Assembly: GCA_017522745.1 (NCBI GenBank)
Contig: JAFWYI010000211.1
Span: 1 to 12,819, forward strand
DNA: 12,819 bases
From: Mailhella sp.
GTDB taxonomy: Bacteria; Desulfobacterota; Desulfovibrionia; Desulfovibrionales; Desulfovibrionaceae
Reading direction: 5' to 3'
Below the pieces are notes generated by a model, which worked only from the letters and a program-made list of their open reading frames with translations, was not told where the DNA came from and did no database searches. Position 1 is the stretch's first letter. The number at the start of each line of letters is the position of its first letter. This document shows, piece after piece, positions 7,755 to 12,819 of the stretch. A program made the position numbers and the translations under genes.

Positions 7755-8174
7755 ATGCTGAACATAGACGAACGCATCCACGAACTCTATCACGACAAAG
7801 ATTATAACTGTGCTCGTACTACGCTGCTCTGCCTTGCAGACTATTTTCAAGTGGAGATACTCGATCAGACCCTGAAAGCCGCAACAGGCATGCACGGAGC
7901 AGGGCGTTTCCGCGCACAGTGCGGTCTCGTGGAAGGCGCCCTCATGTTCATAGGCATCTACGGCGCTCTGAAAGGATATTCCGATAAAAAGACCGCCAAG
8001 ATATGCTACCTCTTCGCAGAAGCCTTCACCGGCCGCTTCGGTTCCCTGCTCTGCCGCGAACTGCGCCCCGGCGGATTCCAGAAGACCGATCCTCCCCATG
8101 CCTGTGAACCCCTCACTCGCGATACCATCCGTTTCACGATAGAATTCATAGAACGCTCCTGCCCTTCGGCGTAA
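7755..8174 (+). CDS. C_GCAxxG_C_C-family cysteine-motif protein
   Basis: The 139-residue product matches the C_GCAxxG_C_C family, small cytoplasmic proteins thought to be redox-active or metal-binding. All four positions of the motif are filled: Cys19 (YNCAR), Cys56 in QCGLVEGALMFIG (55-67) after a glycine-rich GMHGAGRF (45-52), Cys100 (SLLCREL) and Cys117 (HACEPL). Additional cysteines occur at 26, 84 and 135. No signal peptide or membrane segment is evident. The core reads CGLVEG where CGA-x-x-G is more usual, a mild deviation. The ATG at 7755 has only a weak purine stretch upstream, so expression may depend on coupling or be low. It lies 26 nt after glycerate kinase and 40 nt before the ABC binding protein, which suggests a role linked to the imported compound. 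The molecular function of the family is not settled to my knowledge. Confidence 0.82.
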   Translation: MLNIDERIHELYHDKDYNCARTTLLCLADYFQVEILDQTLKAATGMHGAGRFRAQCGLVEGALMFIGIYGALKGYSDKKTAKICYLFAEAFTGRFGSLLCRELRPGGFQKTDPPHACEPLTRDTIRFTIEFIERSCPSA

Positions 8175-8214
8175 CTCCGTTCGTTGAGCGAAAAATCCTT
8201 TCTGGAGATATCTC

Positions 8215-9165
8215 ATGTCCATAAAAAAAATATTTGCGGCCTTCTCTCTGGCCGCGGCTCTCTTTCTTACGCCTTCGGCTCAGGCCGCTGATGCTCTCAA
8301 GATAGGCGCCCTTCCCGCTGCCGACTCGCTCATCCTCTATGCCGCCAAAGAAGACGGCGTGTTCACCGCTCATGGCCTGGATGTGGAAGTCGTGCCTTTC
8401 CAGAGCGCTCTGGAGCTCGGGGCCGCTCTGCGTGCCGGTTCTCTGGGTGGACTTTTCGGCGATATCGTCAACGTCCTCATGCAGAATGAAAACGGCGTTC
8501 CGCTGATGGTTATCGCCACGACCTCGCATTCCTCTCCGGACGCTCGTTTCTTCGGTCTCGCCGTAAGCCCCCGCTCCAAGGTCCAAACACTGGAAGAACT
8601 CAAGGGCAAATCCTGTGCCATCGGCCGTGCCACCATCGTGGAACTGGTGCTGGATGCCCTTCTGGAACAGGAAGGAGCCGCCGGTTCTCTGGAAAAACGC
8701 GATATCCGTCAGATCCCTGTCCGCCTCCAGATGCTTCTCGCCGGCCAGATGGAATCTGCCCTTCTGCCTGAACCTCTTCTCTCGCTCGTGGAAGGGCAGG
8801 GCGCACGCGTTCTTCTGGACGACCGCAAACTCAACATGCCTCTGGCTGTCATCGCCCTCAGAAAGCCCGATGGCGGTGTGGATGCCGCCTTCACCGACCG
8901 CGTGAAGCGTTTCCGTGCCGCCCTTGCCGAAGAAGCCGCCCGCATCAATGCCGATCCTGAAAAATACAAGACCATGATGCAGAAATTCCGGCTCCTCTCT
9001 CCTCAGGCGGCCCCCCATTATACCATGCTGCGCTTCGTGGGCGGCACTCCGCTCATCCTGCCCACCGAGGATGATCTTCAGCGCCGCGCCGCTTGGATGA
9101 AGAACGGACGCCTCCTGAAAAAAGAACTCCCTGCCTACGGCGACATCATCTTTCAGGATAAGTAA
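8215..9165 (+). CDS. ABC transporter substrate-binding protein, NitT/TauT (SsuA-like) type
   Basis: This is a periplasmic binding protein that would deliver a small, probably anionic, substrate to the permease two genes downstream. It has 316 residues. A Sec signal peptide covers 1-24 (KK start, hydrophobic core, cleavage after AQA). The mature part shows the NMT1/SsuA-like pattern: LKIGALP and a following AAKEDGVFTAHGLDVEVVPF (about 43-62), then LEELKGKSCAIG near 123-134, and IPVRLQMLLAGQMESALLPEP, read in parts (about 165-185). There is no lipobox, so it is soluble. GGAG lies 7 nt before the ATG at 8215. The ligand cannot be read from the sequence; relatives bind sulfonates, taurine, nitrate, thiamine precursors or others. 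It is the first gene of a binding protein-ATPase-permease set with 2-nt and ATGA joints. Confidence 0.9.
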   Translation: MSIKKIFAAFSLAAALFLTPSAQAADALKIGALPAADSLILYAAKEDGVFTAHGLDVEVVPFQSALELGAALRAGSLGGLFGDIVNVLMQNENGVPLMVIATTSHSSPDARFFGLAVSPRSKVQTLEELKGKSCAIGRATIVELVLDALLEQEGAAGSLEKRDIRQIPVRLQMLLAGQMESALLPEPLLSLVEGQGARVLLDDRKLNMPLAVIALRKPDGGVDAAFTDRVKRFRAALAEEAARINADPEKYKTMMQKFRLLSPQAAPHYTMLRFVGGTPLILPTEDDLQRRAAWMKNGRLLKKELPAYGDIIFQDK

Positions 9166-9167
9166 CG

Positions 9168-9947
9168 ATGGACCTGACCGCTCCGCTCCGAATTTCCGGG
9201 CTCGGTAAGAGCTTTGGGAAGGCCTGCGTACTCCGCGACATTTCGTTCGAGCTGCCCGCCGGAGCCTCCCTGTCCATCATCGGCCCTTCCGGTTGCGGTA
9301 AAAGCACCCTGCTCTCCATGGTGGCCGGGCTTACCAAGGCTGACGAAGGCCATATCCTGTTGCCCGAAAACTGCCGTTCTGCGTTCATCCTTCAGGATTA
9401 TGGACTCTTTCCGTGGAAAACCGTCCGCGATAATCTGGCCCTGCCCTTACAGCTTCAGGGGATTGGACGGAAGGAGCGTTTTGAAGCCGCTCAGGCTATG
9501 TTGGAAGAGCTGGGACTGGGCGGTCTGGCCCAGCGCTATCCTGTCCAGCTTTCCGGCGGCCAGCGCCAGCGTGTGGCCATCGGCCGCGCCCTCATCTCCC
9601 GGCCGGACCTCCTGCTCATGGACGAACCTTTCGCCGCACTGGACGCCATCACCCGCGAACATCTACAGAATCAACTTCTCGACGTATGGAAACGCCGCCG
9701 CATGAGCTTCATGCTGGTCACGCATAATGTCGCAGAAGCCGTGTTCCTTGGACGCTACATCATGGTCCTTGGCGGAAGACCGGCCAGAAGTGTACTCTGG
9801 GTGGAGAATCCCTGCTTCGGGGATGCCTCAAGCCGTAACAGCGATGTGTACTTCTCCCTTATCCGGCAGGTACATGAAGCGCTGGAAGCCGCCCAGAAAA
9901 ACAATGGGCCCGACGATACTGACAGCGCAGAAGGAGGGCTTGCATGA
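9168..9947 (+). CDS. ABC transporter ATP-binding protein, NitT/TauT type
   Basis: The ATPase subunit powers import through the neighbouring permease from the cytoplasmic face. It has 259 residues, all motifs intact: Walker A GPSGCGKS (39-46), Q-loop Gln76 in LQDYGLFPWKTV, signature LSGGQRQR (128-135), Walker B LLLMDEP (148-154) with Glu153, D-loop ALD (157-159) and H-loop His186 (VTHN). The QDYGLFPW segment is characteristic of the SsuB/TauB group. The stretch between Walker A and the Q-loop is compact. The C-terminal tail (about 240-259) is acidic and low in complexity. The start lies 2 nt after the binding-protein stop, with an AGGA inside the preceding codons as ribosome binding site. The stop overlaps the permease ATG as ATGA, so stoichiometric coupled translation is likely. 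Confidence 0.96.
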   Translation: MDLTAPLRISGLGKSFGKACVLRDISFELPAGASLSIIGPSGCGKSTLLSMVAGLTKADEGHILLPENCRSAFILQDYGLFPWKTVRDNLALPLQLQGIGRKERFEAAQAMLEELGLGGLAQRYPVQLSGGQRQRVAIGRALISRPDLLLMDEPFAALDAITREHLQNQLLDVWKRRRMSFMLVTHNVAEAVFLGRYIMVLGGRPARSVLWVENPCFGDASSRNSDVYFSLIRQVHEALEAAQKNNGPDDTDSAEGGLA

Positions 9948-10705
9948 GAGTGCTGGATATCCTCTTCCGCTATGTAGTGGCCTTCCTTGCTCTTCTGGCA
10001 TTATGGCAGATAGGGGCCTGGGCGCTGGGGCCATACATCCTTCCCGCGCCTCTGGACGTGCTTGCCGCATGGGTAGACGCCCTTCGCGGCAATGATCTGT
10101 GGGGACATATCCGAAGCAGTGCCTTCCGCGTTGCCACGGCCATGATACTGGCTTGGGTGACGGCCTTCCCGCTGGGGATATTCCTCGGCTACAAGCGCCG
10201 CATCGACCGGTTCATATCCCCCATGGTCTTCCTCACTTATCCGCTGCCCAAGATCGTACTCCTGCCCGTCTTCCTCACGCTGTTCGGGCTGGGCGATCTT
10301 TCCAAGATACTGCTCATCGCTCTGACCACCGGATATCAGATCCTCGTTGTCACCCGCGACGGCATACGCCATCTGGATGGCCGCTATCTGGAATCCTTCC
10401 GTACGCTGGGCGGCTCTCCCGCACAGCTCATACGGCATGTCCTCGTTCCTGCGGCCCTGCCCGACGCGATGACCTCGCTCAAGGTCGCCAGCGGAACGGC
10501 TGTAGCCGTCCTCTTCATGGCAGAATCCTTCGCTACGCAAAGCGGCCTCGGCTTCATCATCATGGATGCCTGGGGACGCGGAGATCAGCTGGAAATGTTC
10601 TGCGGCATCCTGTCCATGAGCCTGCTGGGTCTCATGGTCTACGAGACCTGCCACATCACGGAAAAACTGCTTTGCCGCTGGAAAAAATTGGAAACCAAAC
10701 GATAG
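9944..10705 (+). CDS. ABC transporter permease, NitT/TauT (SsuC-like) type
   Basis: This is the membrane channel of the importer, 253 residues with about six hydrophobic segments. They lie near 8-28, 62-83, 93-113, 120-138, 181-195 and 217-236; exact borders are approximate. The BPD_transp_1 signature is visible: TYPLPKIVLLPVFLTLFGLGD (about 98-118, read in parts) and the EAA-type cytoplasmic loop from YLESFRTLGGSPAQLI to VLVPAALPD (about 148-174), which docks on the ATPase. The start ATG overlaps the ATPase stop (ATGA). A strong hairpin terminator follows 10 nt after the stop, closing the operon. The overall order, binding protein then ATPase then permease, is standard for this family. Substrate is undetermined, and no desulfonation, nitrate or thiamine gene lies in the window to suggest one. 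Confidence 0.95.
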   Translation: MRVLDILFRYVVAFLALLALWQIGAWALGPYILPAPLDVLAAWVDALRGNDLWGHIRSSAFRVATAMILAWVTAFPLGIFLGYKRRIDRFISPMVFLTYPLPKIVLLPVFLTLFGLGDLSKILLIALTTGYQILVVTRDGIRHLDGRYLESFRTLGGSPAQLIRHVLVPAALPDAMTSLKVASGTAVAVLFMAESFATQSGLGFIIMDAWGRGDQLEMFCGILSMSLLGLMVYETCHITEKLLCRWKKLETKR

Positions 10706-10715
10706 TCTGAAAACG

Positions 10716-10748
10716 AAAAGGCGCTCCTTCGATGGAACGCCTTTTTTT
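10716..10748. terminator. Bidirectional intrinsic terminator between the ABC operon and panF
   Basis: The arms AAAAGGCG-C-TCC and GGA-A-CGCCTTTT pair around a TTCGAT loop with a single C-A mismatch, followed on the plus strand by seven consecutive T. On the minus strand the same stem ends in CGCCTTTTCGTTTTC. It lies between two convergent genes, 10 nt after the permease stop and 10 nt before the panF stop, so it can end both transcripts. The plus-strand version is clearly the stronger. Confidence 0.92.
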
Positions 10749-10757
10749 ATAGCTGAC

Positions 10758-12227
10758 TTACTCGCCCCAGAACTGCCGCCGCACTTCCGGGCTCACAGGA
10801 TCGCCAAAGCGATTTCCCAGGACGAACGCAAAGAACGATATCGTCAATGTAGGCACGATGGCGTGTACGCCACCAAGGGGAACATTGAATACAGAAATGA
10901 ATATGAACACGGTCAGGCCAGCAAGCATGGAAAACACAGCGCCTGCCGCGTTGGCCTTGCGCCAGTAAAGCCCGAGGATGATGGGCCACAGGAAGACAGC
11001 TTCCAGCCCACCGAAAGCAAAGAGATTGATCCACACCAGAAGATCAGGCGGGTTGAACGACGCCGCAAAAACAAGAAGACCCGCGGCAATGGTACAGCCG
11101 AAACTCATGCGACCAAGTTTCTTTGCGGATATCCGAGAAGCGTCATTCTTGAGATTGTAGCGGATATAGAGATCCTTGATGATAGCCGCCGACACCAGCA
11201 ACAGCATCGTATCTACCGTAGACATGATGGCGGCCAGCGGCCCAGCTACGAAAATACCGGCCCAGAACGGCGGCAGAAACTCCAGGATAAGCGATGGGAT
11301 GATGAGGTCACCCGAAGACAATCCGGGCATGACAGCGCGCCCCAGAACGCCTGCAAGATGCATGAACAGCAGCAGGAAACCGATGATGAGCGTTCCCATT
11401 ATCATAGCATTATGCATGGACTTGGAGTCCTTATAGCCGAAACAGCGCTGCGTGGTCTGCGGCAGGCCAAGGATGCCAAGCCCCACCAGCACCCAGAAGG
11501 AAAACAGCATAGGCGCCGGAACCTTCCCCCCTGCCCCGGATGGAGTGATGAGTCCGGGGTCGATATCCTTCAGGGTCTGCATGCACTGTGTCATGCCTCC
11601 GCCAACCTCAAGGACTGTCATGAAAACGACGACCGAAGCCACGACCATGACTATCCCCTGAAGCGCGTCAGTGACGACGACAGCGCGGAAGCCACCTACA
11701 GACGTATAAATGACAACAGTGATGCCGAACAACGCCAGCCCGGCCTCATACGGATAGCCCGTCACAGCCTGAAAAAGTCGAGCGCCGCCAATAAACTGGG
11801 CCACCATAGAAGCCGCAAAAAACACAAGCAGCGCCACAGAACAAAGGATGACGACGACATCACTTTTGTAGCGTGCATAAAGGAAATCCGTTATAGTCAC
11901 AGCACCTATACGGCGTCCGATGATGGCAAAGCGCTTGCCAAGTACACCAAGCGTGAGAAATGTGGTGGGTACCTGTATCATGGCAAGCAATACCCAAGCC
12001 AGACCAAGACTGTACGCCACACCGGGGCCGCCGACAAAGGAACTGGCACTGGTATAGCTGGCGATGATGGTCATGGCCAGCACGAAGCCCCCCATGGAAC
12101 GGCCACCTATGAAGTATTCTTCAACGATATTACGAGAGGCGCCGGATCTGGCACGATGCTGCACCCATACCGCAAGCACAAGCGTCAACAGAAGATACGC
12201 TATGAGGGGAAGCAGCGCTGACATCAT
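10758..12227 (-). CDS. panF: Sodium/pantothenate symporter PanF
   Basis: PanF is a sodium:solute symporter family member that imports pantothenate (vitamin B5). It has 489 residues, close to the E. coli protein, and about 12-13 transmembrane segments. Recognisable PanF stretches include EYFIGGRSMGG (37-47), SASSFVGGPG (60-69), WVLLAMIQ (78-85), VAQFIGGARL (142-151), TVVIYTSVGGFRA (170-182), the YKDSK loop (265-269), MHLAG (289-293), the sodium-site region AAIMSTVDT (332-340), IIKDLYIRYNL (349-359) and AFGGLEAVFLWP (404-415). Similarity to E. coli PanF, from memory, is high along the whole length, which makes the substrate call better than a generic symporter. The ATG at 12227 overlaps the yhdT stop (ATGA), with AAGGAG 8 nt upstream; a second ATG follows immediately. 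Its substrate is the one used by CoaX, encoded at 2567-3361. Confidence 0.95.
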   Translation of the reverse strand: MMSALLPLIAYLLLTLVLAVWVQHRARSGASRNIVEEYFIGGRSMGGFVLAMTIIASYTSASSFVGGPGVAYSLGLAWVLLAMIQVPTTFLTLGVLGKRFAIIGRRIGAVTITDFLYARYKSDVVVILCSVALLVFFAASMVAQFIGGARLFQAVTGYPYEAGLALFGITVVIYTSVGGFRAVVVTDALQGIVMVVASVVVFMTVLEVGGGMTQCMQTLKDIDPGLITPSGAGGKVPAPMLFSFWVLVGLGILGLPQTTQRCFGYKDSKSMHNAMIMGTLIIGFLLLFMHLAGVLGRAVMPGLSSGDLIIPSLILEFLPPFWAGIFVAGPLAAIMSTVDTMLLLVSAAIIKDLYIRYNLKNDASRISAKKLGRMSFGCTIAAGLLVFAASFNPPDLLVWINLFAFGGLEAVFLWPIILGLYWRKANAAGAVFSMLAGLTVFIFISVFNVPLGGVHAIVPTLTISFFAFVLGNRFGDPVSPEVRRQFWGE

Positions 12228-12505
12228 GCTTCGTTCTCCTTCTCCTGTTCATCCGCTTCCGAAACATCCAAGGGGATGTCTGCAAAGAATTTCCGGATAA
12301 CAAACCAAAGGATAAGGGTGATCACGGGATAGCCGGCAACACAGCTATAGAAAAACCAAGCTGGAAGGCCGAACACATAACTGTATCCCTCGGGATCACC
12401 GGCCCCCAGACCGAAGGCGAATACCGTCCACCAGAGAAAGAAAAAAACGTAAATTCCAAGAGTGATGTACGCCTCTCGGTCCGCTTGCCTGAATACTTCT
12501 TTCAT
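12224..12505 (-). CDS. yhdT: YhdT family (DUF997) small membrane protein
   Basis: This 93-residue protein has two predicted transmembrane segments (about 14-34 and 50-70) and a charged, acidic C-terminal tail. The N-terminus (QADREAYITLGIY) and the FFADIPLD segment after the second helix match the YhdT pattern (Q-A-x-x-E-A..., I-x-x-DIPLE). In E. coli yhdT likewise directly precedes panF. The function is not established; the small two-helix form and fixed pairing with a symporter suggest an accessory subunit, which is inference. GGGAG lies about 8 nt before the ATG at 12505. The stop overlaps panF by ATGA. I could not identify a convincing promoter in the 190 nt upstream, so read-through from the rRNA operon or an unusual promoter are both possible. 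Confidence 0.9.
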   Translation of the reverse strand: MKEVFRQADREAYITLGIYVFFFLWWTVFAFGLGAGDPEGYSYVFGLPAWFFYSCVAGYPVITLILWFVIRKFFADIPLDVSEADEQEKENEA

Positions 12506-12638
12506 AGAAACGCTCCCTTCAGCCTGAGGTCGAAAAGAGGATGGATATTCCTGTTCGTCTCCTTTCTAGTATCATTAGCCCTAAAAAACAAGGAAAGCGT
12601 AAAAAACACCAGCTCCCAGCCCCTTCCCCCAAACGCAA

Positions 12639-12694
12639 AAACCGCCCCGGGCATCGAGTCAGTCGCAGACAGACGAGGATACGCGGGGCGGTTT
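12639..12694 (-). terminator. Long hairpin downstream of 5S rRNA, likely second terminator
   Basis: An 11-bp perfect GC-rich inverted repeat (AAACCGCCCCG, arms 12639-12649 and 12684-12694) encloses a 34-nt partly self-complementary loop. On the minus strand the second arm runs into TTTTT (GGGCGGTTTTTGCG), the form of an intrinsic terminator. It lies after the shorter hairpin at 12703-12726, so the rRNA transcript may have tandem terminators. Confidence 0.7.
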
Positions 12695-12702
12695 AAACGA
12701 AG

Positions 12703-12726
12703 AAAGGCCGTCATAAGACGACCTTT
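12703..12726 (-). terminator. First hairpin after 5S rRNA
   Basis: A 10-bp stem with one G-U wobble (AAAGGTCGTC / GACGGCCTTT) and a TTAT loop, as read on the minus strand, begins about 10 nt after the end of 5S rRNA and continues into CTTCGTTT. It is probably the first terminator or a processing stem of the rRNA transcript. Confidence 0.65.
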
Positions 12727-12736
12727 CGAAAGAAAA

Positions 12737-12819
12737 CCTTGGCATCGGCCTACTTTCCCACACAAGGATATGCAGTATCATGGGCGATGAAGAGCTTGAC
12801 TGCCGAGTTCGGAATGGGA
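12737..12819 (-). rRNA. rrf: 5S ribosomal RNA, 3' part (cut by window edge)
   Basis: Read on the minus strand, the last 83 or so bases hold the conserved 5S segments CCCATTCCGAACTCGG, then AAGCTCTTCATCGCC, a GATACTGCA loop, and the 3' half GTGTGGGAAAGTAGG-CCGATGCCAAGG. The 5' third lies beyond the window. The 3' end is placed at about 12737 by alignment of the GCCAAGG tail in memory with other 5S genes, so it may be off by a few bases. This implies an rRNA operon (16S-23S-5S) to the right, transcribed toward yhdT-panF. Confidence 0.92.

Noticed and set aside
10863..12221. 452-codon open frame on the plus strand opposite panF
   Set aside because: The translation is rich in Arg, His, Lys and Gln with no fold-like pattern, while the minus strand is a full PanF; it is a shadow.
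12640..12694. Possible tRNA between 5S rRNA and yhdT
   Set aside because: The GC-rich paired segment lacks tRNA D-arm, anticodon-arm and GGTTCGA features; it fits a terminator hairpin.

Overview
The window looks like ordinary chromosome from a Gram-negative bacterium with roughly 55-60% GC. LolA and a lipoprotein-type signal peptide imply an outer membrane. Gene content, protein style and the 5S rRNA tail fit a sulfate-reducer-type deltaproteobacterium (Desulfovibrionaceae-like). That placement is my impression from the sequence and was not tested by a search. I see no insertion sequence, prophage, CRISPR array or tRNA.

Layout. (1) Positions 1-5793 are all minus strand. In transcription order they are dprA and xerC (ATGA overlap), coaX and eno (51-nt gap, own promoter), then lolA (own promoter) and the 5' part of truB, which runs off the left edge. 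(2) About 200 nt of divergent regulatory DNA (5794-5995) holds a candidate promoter for each direction and a 6-6-6 inverted repeat overlapping the proposed dprA -10 element. (3) Positions 5996-10705 are plus strand: a TPR lipoprotein, glycerate 2-kinase, a C_GCAxxG_C_C-family cysteine protein, and a complete NitT/TauT-type ABC importer (binding protein, ATPase, permease). Joints are tight and the run closes with a strong, probably bidirectional terminator at 10716-10748. (4) Positions 10758-12505 are minus strand: yhdT and panF (ATGA overlap), a sodium/pantothenate symporter module. (5) The right edge is the 3' end of a 5S rRNA gene on the minus strand, followed by two hairpins that probably end the rRNA operon.

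How the genes relate. PanF/YhdT (pantothenate uptake) and CoaX (type III pantothenate kinase) are consecutive steps toward coenzyme A, although they sit in separate operons. Glycerate kinase makes 2-phosphoglycerate, the substrate of enolase, which is also in the window. DprA and XerC are both DNA-recombination proteins. LolA sorts lipoproteins, and the TPR protein is a predicted lipoprotein.

The least explained unit is the plus-strand run, where the cysteine-motif protein directly precedes an importer of unknown substrate. I found no clearly new system. The best leads are that operon, the divergent operator-like repeat, and the apparent reliance on imported pantothenate.
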